A stretch of 35,466 bases of DNA. Source: Methanosarcina spelaei (lineage in GTDB: Archaea > Halobacteriota > Methanosarcinia > Methanosarcinales > Methanosarcinaceae). Positions 1 through 7,989 of this stretch are shown here, one piece after another. The number at the start of each line of letters is the position of its first letter. Position 1 is the stretch's first letter. The stretch covers positions 1 through 35,466 of the forward strand of contig NZ_LMVP01000301.1 of NCBI RefSeq assembly GCF_002287235.1. The letters are read 5' to 3'. The translations under genes were made by a program, and so were the position numbers. A model generated the notes under the pieces. That model ran no database searches. It worked only from the letters and a program-made list of their open reading frames with translations, and was not told the origin of the DNA.

Positions 1-297
1 AATAAGAGCAGCAATCCCAACCCCGGACCCTCCTCCGGTAACTGTTACGCTTTTTCCAGAGTTTTCAGCCATGAATTCTTCAGCTTCAGCCTGTGCAAGA
101 GGCAGAACTGTATCAGAGCCTTTCAGAGTAATGCTCTGTGCTTCGGACACAGTAGTTTTCTCTGCAGGAGTCTCTTCTGAGGACGTTTCTTGAGCAGGAG
201 ATGAACTTTCACTATTTTTTCCAGCACATCCAGCCAGAAACACAAATCCTATTATAAGTAATGTAAGAATTGCATAAGTCTTTAATTTATTTGTCAT
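1..297 (-). CDS. pstS: Phosphate ABC transporter substrate-binding lipoprotein PstS (N-terminal 99 residues, cut by window edge)
   Basis: The gene starts at 297 and runs off the left edge, so only the N-terminus is seen. It captures phosphate outside the membrane for the PstCAB importer. The first 19 residues form a signal peptide (MTNKLKTYAILTLLIIGF) ending in a lipobox LAGC, so the protein is probably lipid-anchored at that Cys. A Ser/Glu/Thr-rich tether of about 30 residues follows. The mature domain then begins with ITLKGSDTVLPLAQAEAEEF and a glycine-rich VTVTGGGSGVGIAAL, the pattern of PstS family N-termini (phosphate loop GSxT and GGGSGxG). A strong ribosome site (AGGAG, plus-strand 308-312 read in reverse) lies before the ATG. 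The family call is solid. Paralogues are common in Methanosarcina, so which pst operon this belongs to is unknown. Confidence 0.88.
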   Translation of the reverse strand, partial: MTNKLKTYAILTLLIIGFVFLAGCAGKNSESSSPAQETSSEETPAEKTTVSEAQSITLKGSDTVLPLAQAEAEEFMAENSGKSVTVTGGGSGVGIAALI

Positions 298-566
298 ATT
301 AAAGTCGCTCCTTTCGATAATACTAGAGAATTTGAAAACCCCCATGTTTGGCTGGGTGTTTATAAAGAATGTATAAACATTTATTGAAATCAGAGGTTCC
401 TCAAAATTCTCACTAATGTTCTTCTTTTTCCTTATTCAATTGATTATTTGTACGGCGTATACAAAAATAAAAAAGTATATATTATTTATCGACATACTCT
501 ATAGTTTAGAATATTTGAAATATATATCTAGAAACAGGTGACCTAATATATGTTTTCTATAGAAAA

Positions 567-707
567 ATGGATAAAATAAATATTGAGTACCTTAGTAATA
601 CTCTTCTAAACTCAGTTTGTGAATCAAATTATGTGTGGGCTCTCCATTCTAAGGAGATTATCCAAGAATCTAATGTAGGAGTACAAATATTTGAAAATAA
701 TATATAA
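567..707 (+). CDS. Possible 46-residue hypothetical protein (weak)
   Basis: A short open frame starts MDKINIEYLSNTLLNSVCES and ends with TAA at 705-707. I do not recognise it. The composition is plausible for a small folded protein (Trp, Cys, His present, mixed charge), and the frame is uninterrupted within an AT-rich stretch where stops are frequent. There is no well-placed ribosome site: an AGGTGA at 536-541 suits a different ATG at 550, which opens only nine codons. It may be a remnant or chance. Comparative conservation would decide. Confidence 0.15.
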   Translation: MDKINIEYLSNTLLNSVCESNYVWALHSKEIIQESNVGVQIFENNI

Positions 708-1177
708 ATTCCTCAAATTGAAAAACAAGATTTTGATAATTACTTGTAACTATTTGACAGTTTGTAAAGACTGGGCATTAGTGATCCCTTGCGCTTCCGA
801 TAGTTAAAATAACTAAATTAGGCAGTTGATTGATAAAAACTTGTTTATTGCCACAGAAACAATAAGAGTTATATATAAGTTCTAATTTGAAATTTACAAA
901 ATATTTTTCTTTAAAAACGGAAATGTATGTTTCTGGTATTATTTATCCGTTAAATAACTCACTGCTTTTCTTTATCTATATCACTATTCTTTAATAGATG
1001 TAGTATAGTTTTTTATCACAAATTATTTAACTATGATTTCATTTCGTCACTTTCTATTATTGATACTCCTGAAAAAGAGTAAGTGTCTCAGAGATATATC
1101 TTGGAAGCACTTAGCGGAAAATCTCTATTTAATAAAATCTCTGTTTAATATTAAGAGGAAAAACAGATTCTCAGATA

Positions 1178-1190
1178 GTTATATATAAAC
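1178..1190 (+). promoter_or_regulatory. Probable archaeal TATA box for the presenilin-like gene
   Basis: The stretch GTTATATATAAAC sits about 90 bases before the TTG start at 1276. This matches an archaeal TATA box and predicts transcription starting near 1205-1215, giving a leader of about 65 bases. This is inference from sequence only. Confidence 0.4.
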
Positions 1191-1275
1191 AGTCAAGAGA
1201 ACTCGAAGATGGAAATATAGTAGTATAATAAAGGAATAGAAAAGGCATACTGTTAAGAACTAAGGAGTTTAGCAA

Positions 1276-2163
1276 TTGAGTTCCATTGAACAATCAATTA
1301 AAGATTATTTACCTATTATTTCCATGGGAGGACTAATCCTTATAGTGCAGATTCTTGCACTCTTTTTGTCAACTCCAATGGAAGTTAGTGGAATGCAGGC
1401 TTTTGAGGACCCAACCCAGGTGTCCAATTCTATATATTATATTGTAATGATCCTGGTTTTTACCCTGTTTGTCCTTACGGCAATAAAGAAAAATATGAAA
1501 TGGGTGATCAGTCTCTCTATTTATTTGGCCATAATAAGCACTATTTATTATGTAGTCTTCGCCTTGTTTGCCCTCATTCCGTCACTTTCAGGATTTGAGT
1601 CCATTGCCTCAGTTGTGCTATCTATAGGAATAACAGTGCTGCTCTATAAACATCCAGAATGGTACATAGTCGACACTGTAGGAGTTTGTGTTGCAGCAGG
1701 GGTAAGTGCCCTTATAGGAATTTCCCTCTCAGTTGTTCCCGTAATAGTGCTTCTGGTGCTTCTTGCAATATATGATGCTATATCGGTATACAAGACAAAG
1801 CATATGGTAGATATGGCCGAGGGGATAATGGATCTGAAACTTCCAATCATGTTCGTAATTCCAAAACACCTGAAATATTCTTTCTTAAAGGAAGATTTCA
1901 AAAAGGGAGAAAAGCATGAGGCTTTTTTTATGGGGCTCGGAGATGCAGTTATGCCTACCCTGCTGGTAGTCTCAGCAAACGTCTTCATGAAAAGTAACTT
2001 CTATCCGGTACTTGGCGCCATACTGGGCACGCTTATAGGGCACGCAGTTCTTTCCATTCAGGTAATGAAAGGAAAACCGCAGGCAGGTCTTCCCTTTTTA
2101 AATTCCGGAGTAATCCTGGGGTTCTTTGTTGGTGTCCTGATATCAGGAGCCTCAGTACTGTGA
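1276..2163 (+). CDS. Presenilin/signal peptide peptidase homologue (intramembrane aspartyl protease, family A22)
   Basis: The 295-residue polytopic protein carries the signature of archaeal presenilin homologues (PSH, DUF1119). A YD motif at residues 166-167 and GLGD at 220-223 would supply the two catalytic aspartates, D167 and D223, in membrane segments 6 and 7. A GLPFL at 271-275 sits where the PAL motif is expected, in the last-but-one helix. The spacing is nearly that of the crystallised Methanoculleus PSH. About nine hydrophobic segments are visible, with a charged cytosolic loop (residues 171-215) between the two catalytic helices. The start is TTG at 1276, supported by AAGGAG eight bases before it. 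No ATG is better placed. Known family members cut transmembrane helices of other membrane proteins; the natural substrate here is unknown. The PAL motif being GLPFL is a mild variation. Confidence 0.9.
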   Translation: MSSIEQSIKDYLPIISMGGLILIVQILALFLSTPMEVSGMQAFEDPTQVSNSIYYIVMILVFTLFVLTAIKKNMKWVISLSIYLAIISTIYYVVFALFALIPSLSGFESIASVVLSIGITVLLYKHPEWYIVDTVGVCVAAGVSALIGISLSVVPVIVLLVLLAIYDAISVYKTKHMVDMAEGIMDLKLPIMFVIPKHLKYSFLKEDFKKGEKHEAFFMGLGDAVMPTLLVVSANVFMKSNFYPVLGAILGTLIGHAVLSIQVMKGKPQAGLPFLNSGVILGFFVGVLISGASVL

Positions 2164-2260
2164 AGTTATCTTTTCTTCACATATTGTCATTTTTATAAAT
2201 TCTTACTTTATTTTTACATTTTCGCAAAGATTTTTTTATTTAACAGCTTAATCACCTGAT

Positions 2261-3061
2261 ATGTCCAAAAGAATTGCAGTGGTCTTTGATAGCGCAGGGA
2301 CCCTTCTACATATGTATAGGGTAGCAAAAGAAGCCAGTACCGGAAATATTCTTGAAAACATAGAGAGCACTGCTATTGTCGCGCAAAAGAACGGATGCGG
2401 GCTTGTAGTTCTAAACGCTGAAAGTGATATACTCCTGCGCTCAAGAAAAGATATGCCTCTGTTTGAGTTTATAAAAGAGTACAGAGTTTCAATAGGTATA
2501 AGCTGTTCAAAAGGAAACTTTACTCCGGAAATGGCGTGTGATATCATAAGAGGAACATCCCCAAAAATGGGTGACGTACATGAAGTGCTGAAAGCGGTTA
2601 CATCCCACTGTCCTAACGTTTTTTACCTGGCAGCAGGTCTGATAGTTGACTCTCAGGCTAGAAGTGTTCCATATATACTGAGTACAGGCGGGCATGTATT
2701 CAGTACCACATTACAAACGGTCCAGGCTCTCCATTCTATGAAAGTAGACACTTATATAGCGTCCGGAGACAGTTTATTCGCTCTCCTGCAATTGGCTGAG
2801 TTCATAAATATTCCTCAAGAAAGAGTTTTTGCTTTTTCAAACACTCTTATGAAGGAAAAAGTAGTGCTCGAACTAAAACAAAGATATGAAAAAGTAATCA
2901 TGGTAGGGGATGGAATTAATGACATACTGGCGTTAAGGGCAGCAGATGTAGGAGTAATGACAATACAGCAAGGCGACAAAAGACCTAAAGAACTAAGAGA
3001 AGCAGCAGACGTAATAATTGACGATATTATAAAGGTTGTGGATGTGGTAAAAACGCTGTAG
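2261..3061 (+). CDS. HAD-superfamily protein resembling a soluble P-type ATPase catalytic domain
   Basis: The 266-residue protein has no membrane segments but carries the P-type ATPase phosphorylation-domain motifs in order. These are FDSAGT at 9-14 (nucleophile D10; the usual DKTGT with Lys-Thr replaced by Ser-Ala), IASGDS near 167 (equivalent of TGD/TGE), a Lys-rich LMKEKV near 197, and VGDGINDILALRAADVG near 216-232 (the GDGxNDxxAL magnesium-binding motif). It is therefore predicted to be an Mg-dependent phosphatase or phosphotransfer enzyme of the HAD class. The substrate is unknown. It sits 97 bases after the presenilin-like gene and 381 bases before atwA, all on the same strand. A role with MCR activation is possible only by position. 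No good ribosome site precedes the ATG, so a short or absent leader is likely. Confidence 0.75.
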   Translation: MSKRIAVVFDSAGTLLHMYRVAKEASTGNILENIESTAIVAQKNGCGLVVLNAESDILLRSRKDMPLFEFIKEYRVSIGISCSKGNFTPEMACDIIRGTSPKMGDVHEVLKAVTSHCPNVFYLAAGLIVDSQARSVPYILSTGGHVFSTTLQTVQALHSMKVDTYIASGDSLFALLQLAEFINIPQERVFAFSNTLMKEKVVLELKQRYEKVIMVGDGINDILALRAADVGVMTIQQGDKRPKELREAADVIIDDIIKVVDVVKTL

Positions 3062-3094
3062 TTAGGATGTAAAGAGAATTATTATATAAACGAA

Positions 3095-3178
3095 TTAATA
3101 TAACACGACGGGTCAATATAATAAGACAAATTAAGACAAATCAATATAATACATCGAGTCAGTATAACAGGACGAAAC
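3095..3178 (+). repeat. Degenerate 18-bp repeat, four copies, upstream of atwA
   Basis: A motif close to TCAATATAAYACGACGAG begins at 3095, 3113, 3141 and 3159. Spacing is 18, 28 and 18 bases; the longer step is explained by a duplicated TTAAGACAAA. The units are imperfect but the TATAAYA core is kept in all. The array lies 265 bases before the atwA start and within the only gap between the HAD gene and atwA. It could hold binding sites or simply be decayed tandem DNA. Confidence 0.55.
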
Positions 3179-3296
3179 TAAAGTACGGATTAAACAAATT
3201 CGGCAGATTACTTTAAATGTGCTTTAAATGTTAACAGTGAAAAAATAATGCGTTATGTTTATGTAATCTTTACTCTTATGTAGTTGTTGCCCAAAT

Positions 3297-3400
3297 GTGT
3301 GAAATTCGTTAAGCGTGTGAAATTTGTTATTTATGCTATTATATTATCATTTATAGTAATTGCTTTTCACTCTTGAGCGATATGCCCAGGCAGGCAAGAG
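3297..3400 (+). promoter_or_regulatory. atwA leader region: direct repeat and stem-loop
   Basis: Two copies of GTGTGAAATTYGTTA start at 3297 and 3315, an exact 18-base step. Downstream, CTCTTG (3370-3375) pairs with CAAGAG (3395-3400), and TGCC (3383-3386) pairs with GGCA (3389-3392) inside it, giving a possible leader stem-loop. These lie between the array at 3095-3178 and the ribosome site GGAGG (3431-3435). Function is unknown. The features are what can be seen in this 381-base gap. Confidence 0.35.
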
Positions 3401-3442
3401 CCACCAGAAATTATTGCAGCTCATAATTGCGGAGGAAAATCC

Positions 3443-5056
3443 ATGCCAGTATTTATTGAAGTCAAAAATCTAACCGTAGATTTCGACGGTCATAAAGCCC
3501 TGAAAAATGTAAGCTTAAATATCAATGAAGGGGAAATAGTTGGAATTCTGGGAAAAAGCGGTTCCGGAAAAACGATCCTGATGCATGTACTGCGCGGCAC
3601 AGAGTCTTTTGAGAATATTTCAGGTGAAGTAATTTATCATCTATCCCGTTGTCCGAAATGTGGATACATAGAGCGCCCCAGTAAAATAGGACAGAGGTGC
3701 CCGGTCTGCGGAGAAACACTGGATGCTTTCGAAGCTGATTTTGTAAAACTTTCTCTTTATGACCCGATAAGGAAAGATCTTACAAAGCGCATAGCTATCA
3801 TGCTTCAGCGGACCTTTGCTCTTTATGGAGACGAAAGGGTTCTTGTAAATGTCATGAACTCTCTGAATGAAATAGGATATACTGGAAAAGACTCCATGAG
3901 AAAAGCAGTTGAACTGCTGGAAGAAGTTAATCTAAGTCACCGCATGATGCATGTTGCAAGAGAACTTTCAGGTGGAGAAAAACAGAGGGTTGTGCTTGCA
4001 AGGCAGCTTGTGAGGAGTCCTCTGCTCCTGTTAGCCGACGAGCCAACAGGTACCCTCGATCCCATGACTGCAAAACTGGTTCATGATGCTATGATCAGGG
4101 CAGTTAAGAATTATAATATGAGTATGGTCTTGACTTCACACTGGCCTGAAGTTATTGAACAGATGGCGAACAAAGCCATCCTGCTTGAAAACGGAGAGGT
4201 AGTTATGGAAGGGGATCCACTTGAGGTTTCTGCAATCTTTATGCAAAGTGTATCCATTGTAAGGCAGGAAAAAAATGTCATGGTCGGAGAGCCCATAATC
4301 AGGGTAAGAGACCTTTCAAAGCGTTATATTTCAGTTGATCGAGGCGTGGTAAGAGCTGTAGATGGCATCTCTTTTGATGTAAAAGAAGGAGAAATCTTCG
4401 GGTTAGTCGGAGTGAGCGGAGCAGGCAAGACTACAACCTCAAAAATTCTAATGGGAATATTACCCCCAACATCTGGAGAGGTTGAGGTCCGCGTGGGAGA
4501 TGAATGGGTTGACATGACAAAGCTAGGAGTGGAAAATAAAGGAAGAGCAACCAAATATATGGGGTTCCTGCACCAGGAATACGGCCTTTACACTCACAGC
4601 TCGGTAATAGATAACCTTACTGAGTCTATTAGCCTTGATTTGCCTTTTGAACTCGGGGTCAGAAAAGCCGTAATTACTCTCAAAGCTGCAGGCTTTGATG
4701 AGAATAAGGCAAAAGCTATTTTACCCAAAATGACTGATGAACTGAGTGAAGGGGAGAGGCACAGGATTGCACTTGCACAGGTTCTGATCAAGGAACCAAG
4801 AATTGTCATTATGGATGAACCTACAGGGACTATGGATCCGATCACCAAAGCCTCGGTGACGACTTCCATCCTTAAGGCCAGAGAGGATATAGGAGAAACA
4901 TTTGTTGTAGTTTCTCATGATACCGATTTCGTAAACGAGATATGTGACCGTGTCGCACTTATGCGTAACGGGAAAATTGTTGACATCGGTGAGCCGAAGA
5001 ATATACTATCTCAACTTACTGAAGACGAAAGGATCCAGGCTGCAGAAGAAATATAA
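3443..5056 (+). CDS. atwA: Methyl-coenzyme M reductase system component A2 (twin ABC ATPase)
   Basis: This soluble 537-residue protein carries two ABC ATPase domains and no membrane part. Component A2 is the ATP-carrying factor needed for reductive activation of methyl-coenzyme M reductase (its Ni(I) F430 state) in methanogens. Domain 1 has Walker A GKSGSGKT (37-44), signature LSGGE (175-179) and Walker B LLLLADE (194-200). Domain 2 has GVSGAGKTT (323-331), LSEGE (434-438) and IVIMDE (454-459). Between Walker A and signature of domain 1 lies a zinc-ribbon-like insert with CPKC at 70-73 and CPVC at 86-89, a known feature of this family. The start ATG has GGAGG seven bases before it. It is followed after 39 bases by mmp3 and then the mmp6-7 operon, consistent with a shared role in MCR activation. 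Confidence 0.95.
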   Translation: MPVFIEVKNLTVDFDGHKALKNVSLNINEGEIVGILGKSGSGKTILMHVLRGTESFENISGEVIYHLSRCPKCGYIERPSKIGQRCPVCGETLDAFEADFVKLSLYDPIRKDLTKRIAIMLQRTFALYGDERVLVNVMNSLNEIGYTGKDSMRKAVELLEEVNLSHRMMHVARELSGGEKQRVVLARQLVRSPLLLLADEPTGTLDPMTAKLVHDAMIRAVKNYNMSMVLTSHWPEVIEQMANKAILLENGEVVMEGDPLEVSAIFMQSVSIVRQEKNVMVGEPIIRVRDLSKRYISVDRGVVRAVDGISFDVKEGEIFGLVGVSGAGKTTTSKILMGILPPTSGEVEVRVGDEWVDMTKLGVENKGRATKYMGFLHQEYGLYTHSSVIDNLTESISLDLPFELGVRKAVITLKAAGFDENKAKAILPKMTDELSEGERHRIALAQVLIKEPRIVIMDEPTGTMDPITKASVTTSILKAREDIGETFVVVSHDTDFVNEICDRVALMRNGKIVDIGEPKNILSQLTEDERIQAAEEI

Positions 5057-5065
5057 ATATGCTGC

Positions 5066-5098
5066 CACCTCTTAGTATGGAAAATACTAAATGAGGTG
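5066..5098 (+). promoter_or_regulatory. Stem-loop containing the mmp3 start codon and its weak ribosome site
   Basis: Left arm CACCTC-TTAGTAT (5066-5078) pairs with ATACTAA (5084-5090) and GAGGTG (5093-5098), with loop GGAAA and a two-base bulge (AT, 5091-5092). That gives 13 base pairs. The last paired bases are the GTG start of mmp3 (5096-5098) together with the only Shine-Dalgarno-like GAGG. It therefore looks able to hide translation initiation. It has no T-run, so it is a poor terminator. A processing site between atwA and mmp3 is an alternative. Confidence 0.6.
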
Positions 5099-6652
5099 CA
5101 GATTACGAGTAATGAGATCAGCGTAGAGGTGAACGGGCAACAATATACCTTACCTGCAGGCTCTACCCTTGGAGATGCCCTTAAAGTTTCCAGAGCCCCA
5201 TATATAGCCGGTACAGCGGTCGGAATTCTTAAAGAGGCCGCTAAAGAAAAGACAAAAACAGTCACTGAATACGCTATCAGTACTCCCAGAGGAGAACTCA
5301 GGATTGAAATAAAAAATCCTGAATCATCTTCTGGAAAATTATGGGCTGAGCATTTTAAAGAGTACGAAGGGAAATCAGTTCACTGGGCAAGTCCTGAAGC
5401 TCTGGCTTTTGGACCATTTGAAGCCGAAATTAAGCCTTCGCGTGAGACCGGGGGTTTTGAAGCGTTTGAGGTGATGTTTGGAGCAGGAGGTTTTGATCCT
5501 CATAATACTCATCTTATTTTTTCACTTAGGAGACATACTGCAGAATATGGGACTCCTGAAGATAGATCTTTTGCAGAAGTTATAGCCGGAAGAAATATTT
5601 TGTTCAGGCTTTCAAGAGAGGATACAATTCTTGGTATTGAACCAATTATAGAATGGGAACAAATCTCAGAAAAGACCTGCACAACTGATCTTTCTATTCT
5701 TCTTGAAGACGGTAACAGCATATTTACTTATTTTGAGGTCGAACTTTCCAGGAATGCTCCAAGAGGGGCAGAAAATTTCTATGCCCTTACACGTGAGGGA
5801 ACTCTCCATGTAGATACTACTACCAGTTCCTTCATCTCAGATGATGACCTAAAAGGAGAGCCCGTTCCTTACGAAAATTTCGAGCCAAGACGAGAAGGTG
5901 CAATTTCTGTTCGAACAGTCGGGTATGGATTAGGTAGAACATATATCTCCAGAGAGGATCGTCCTTCAAGCCTTGTGCATTCGGTTGTAGGGCATGTAAC
6001 AAAGGGCATTGAACTTATCAAGTTAGCAGAAGAAGGACAGAAACTCTCGATTGAAAGCCTTCCTCCTCAAATAGTTCTTCTGGGGCATAGCTTTGAAGAA
6101 GCAGGTCCAGTACTTTCTTCTATAGGTGTTGAACTGGTAAAAGACGGATACACTGGAGAAGATGCAATAATTGTCAGGCAGGATCCGCCAACAACTCTCG
6201 AGATTCTTGGAGAAGCAAAAGTAACGGCATATGCGGTATCCAGAGAAAAATTGATTGAAATCGAACTTTACCCTGAAAAAGCTCCGAAGTCTGTAGACTT
6301 TTTCCGCCATGCTCTTGAGCTGAAGACAAAAACTGTTGGAAAACTGCCTGTTTATATGATATATGACGATACTTATCTTTTTAAGACCGAAAAGGAAGTC
6401 GTGAAGTATAAGGAAATCCTTCCAGAAAATACTCCCACGAACAAAGTGCTCGGAGGAGAAATAGGAATCACGAGCCAGGCAGCAAAGAGAATGGGAACTA
6501 TAGGTGTGAAACTTGGGGACGATGAGCTTTTTGGCCCCACAGGAGAACGATTTTCCTCAACTAATATTATCGGCCGTATAATAAACCCTGAAAAGCTCCT
6601 CGGTGTCAAAGAAGGAGAGGCGATATACGTAACTGAAATTGTACGCAAGTAA
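5096..6652 (+). CDS. mmp3: Methanogenesis marker protein 3 (Mmp3), MCR activation complex subunit
   Basis: This 518-residue protein matches methanogenesis marker 3 (UPF0288) by size, context and features. The first 30 residues (VEVNGQQYTLPAGSTLGDAL) look like a beta-grasp/ThiS-type start. Two stretches resemble the opening of cyclophilin-type prolyl isomerases: FEVELSRNAPRGAENFYAL near 213-231 and IEIELYPEKAPKSVDFF near 387-403. Key cyclophilin catalytic residues are not obvious, so a structural role is more likely than isomerase activity. In Methanothermobacter, Mmp3 co-purified with McrC, Mmp7 and Mmp17 in the A3a activation component. The start is GTG at 5096, the only standard start codon in frame near the beginning of the frame. 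It lacks a free ribosome site because GAGG overlaps it inside a hairpin. It lies 39 bases after atwA. Confidence 0.88.
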   Translation: MQITSNEISVEVNGQQYTLPAGSTLGDALKVSRAPYIAGTAVGILKEAAKEKTKTVTEYAISTPRGELRIEIKNPESSSGKLWAEHFKEYEGKSVHWASPEALAFGPFEAEIKPSRETGGFEAFEVMFGAGGFDPHNTHLIFSLRRHTAEYGTPEDRSFAEVIAGRNILFRLSREDTILGIEPIIEWEQISEKTCTTDLSILLEDGNSIFTYFEVELSRNAPRGAENFYALTREGTLHVDTTTSSFISDDDLKGEPVPYENFEPRREGAISVRTVGYGLGRTYISREDRPSSLVHSVVGHVTKGIELIKLAEEGQKLSIESLPPQIVLLGHSFEEAGPVLSSIGVELVKDGYTGEDAIIVRQDPPTTLEILGEAKVTAYAVSREKLIEIELYPEKAPKSVDFFRHALELKTKTVGKLPVYMIYDDTYLFKTEKEVVKYKEILPENTPTNKVLGGEIGITSQAAKRMGTIGVKLGDDELFGPTGERFSSTNIIGRIINPEKLLGVKEGEAIYVTEIVRK

Positions 6653-6804
6653 AGTTAAAAGTATAAACAAAAAACAATTGGATAACTACTTAGGGGTACA
6701 TAATAAAAATAATATATATATAAAGTAATATACCTTAGTACAGTAATAAGTAAATAGCCTTGTAGTACCAGGCCAATAAATAACTCAAGCTGAAAATTGG
6801 CTTG

Positions 6805-6933
6805 CTGATTTCAGGTTAAAATTAATAATAGGCTGTTAATATCAGGTTAAAACCTTAACAATAAACCTGTTAGTATCAGGTTAAAACCTTAATAATAAAC
6901 CTGTTAGTATCAGGAACCTTGATAACAAAAAAG
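6805..6933 (+). repeat. 34-bp tandem repeat (two good and two degenerate copies) before the mmp6 operon
   Basis: Units beginning CTGTTAATATCAGG/CTGTTAGTATCAGG start at 6833, 6867 and 6901. A shortened copy starts at 6805. The 6833 and 6867 units differ at only two positions. Each full unit has the near-palindrome AGGTT-AA-AACCT. The array ends about 100 bases before the mmp6 start. The rest of the 384-base gap (6653-7036) holds a TATA-like GATATTTAAGC around 6969-6979, which would place transcription start near 7000. Confidence 0.7.
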
Positions 6934-7036
6934 TCAGCTCATTATAAAATGGTAGCTTTAATGAATCTGGATATTTAAGCGGATTCACACCAATTTATCG
7001 AAGGTGAAGTCTCCCGAGACTAAGGAGAGACGAAAG

Positions 7037-7480
7037 ATGACGGAAATGAAAAAAGAAGAGATTACAAAATATATTGTAATCAGTTCGGATAAAGTGCTGC
7101 CTTCAGATGCAGCTATGAAGATTTATGAGTCAGAGTTTCCGGTTACGGTAAAGGAGACCTGTTTTGGGCTTATTGTATCAGGAGCCAGAGATGACGTCGA
7201 GACCCTGGTTGAACAAATCCGGCAGCTGGATAAAAACCACATTTTTGTAAAAGACAGAGGATTTCCTCCAGGAGACGAAAGACGCTGCCGCGCAAGCAGA
7301 GGCGGAGGTCCGCGGCCAGGATTCCATTTTTTGAGGGAAGAAGTGCAGATGCTTCCTGCGATAGGGGCTGCACTTGACGAACTGGAAGCAAAGGAATGTG
7401 TAATAGAAAAACACAAAGCAAAATGCAGGCTTAAAACTTCGGATCTGGAAAAAGTTATTGAAGAGGAGCTTTCGAGGTGA
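7037..7480 (+). CDS. mmp6: Methanogenesis marker protein 6 (Mmp6)
   Basis: The 147-residue soluble protein is recognised as methanogenesis marker 6 by length, sequence style (opening KYIVISSDKVLPSDAAMKIY) and its invariant position before mmp5. Its molecular function is not established. A conserved-looking centre has FPPGDERRCRASRGGGPRPG, rich in Gly/Arg/Pro with one Cys. I chose ATG 7037 because AAGGAGA (7022-7028) is eight bases before it. An in-frame GTG at 7004 would add eleven residues but has no ribosome site. This is the first gene of a tight five-gene operon; its end overlaps mmp5 by four bases (GTGA). Confidence 0.87.
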   Translation: MTEMKKEEITKYIVISSDKVLPSDAAMKIYESEFPVTVKETCFGLIVSGARDDVETLVEQIRQLDKNHIFVKDRGFPPGDERRCRASRGGGPRPGFHFLREEVQMLPAIGAALDELEAKECVIEKHKAKCRLKTSDLEKVIEEELSR

Positions 7481-7989
7481 GTTTTTTGGCAAAGGTTTTC
7501 ATTTATCCTATAAATAGTCTTATTCTGGCTGATATGGTTGAACGTTTCGGGCATAAACCCCTTACTATGATGAGCCAGATCCGAGAAAAAGTTACAAATC
7601 TCAGTCTTGACTCTCCTCCTATAAATATTACTCCCGAAGACCCTAAATTGGGCCTTAAATATGCTGCAATTGAAGTGCCGGCTGGAGTAAGGGGAAGGAT
7701 GGCGCTGATAGGTCCTCTTATAGAACAGACAGAAGCTGCAATTATAGTTGAAAACCCACCCACGGACTTTGGCTGTGTGGGTTGTAACCGTACAAATGAG
7801 CTGACTAAGTATCTTGTCCGCTCAAAAGGTGTCCCTGTACTCGAGGTAAAGTACCCTGAATCTGACGAGGAAGCCCGCGATTTTGTAAACAAAATCGTTG
7901 CATTTCTGGAGTCATTGCCTAAGGAAAAACCTGAGGCAGATGAAAAGGCGAAAGATAAAGAAGCGGCTGAAAAGGAGGGCAAAAAATGA
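7477..7989 (+). CDS. mmp5: Methanogenesis marker protein 5 (Mmp5)
   Basis: The 170-residue protein fits methanogenesis marker 5. A CxxC pair (C100, C103 in [11 protein letters not shown]) could bind metal or act in redox. The final 20 residues are a charged Lys/Glu/Asp tail that looks disordered. The GTG start overlaps the mmp6 stop (GTGA), and GAGGAG lies just before it. The stop overlaps the next start (ATGA). Overlaps on both sides indicate translational coupling with Mmp6 and Mmp15. No activity is known for the family; a part in MCR maturation or activation is inferred from phylogenetic restriction to methanogens and from the neighbours. Confidence 0.87.
   Translation: MSFLAKVFIYPINSLILADMVERFGHKPLTMMSQIREKVTNLSLDSPPINITPEDPKLGLKYAAIEVPAGVRGRMALIGPLIEQTEAAIIVENPPTDFGCVGCNRTNELTKYLVRSKGVPVLEVKYPESDEEARDFVNKIVAFLESLPKEKPEADEKAKDKEAAEKEGKK

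Larger units (their letters stand above)
298..1275. other. Long AT-rich intergenic region between divergent pstS and the presenilin-like gene
   Basis: About 980 bases lie between two divergently transcribed genes. The sequence is very AT-rich and holds only one short open frame (567-707) and a TATA-like stretch before the downstream gene. I see no tRNA, repeat array or conserved coding region. The length leaves room for regulatory sites of the phosphate operon, but I could not pick out a clear palindrome. Confidence 0.5.

Noticed and set aside
1644-1988. 114-codon frame on the minus strand
   Set aside because: It is the antisense of the presenilin-like gene, which has clear family motifs.
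6805-6933. Possible CRISPR remnant (34-base period)
   Set aside because: Units are contiguous, with no spacer-like variable segment.
7004-7036. Longer mmp6 start at GTG 7004
   Set aside because: No ribosome site there, whereas AAGGAGA is correctly spaced before ATG 7037.
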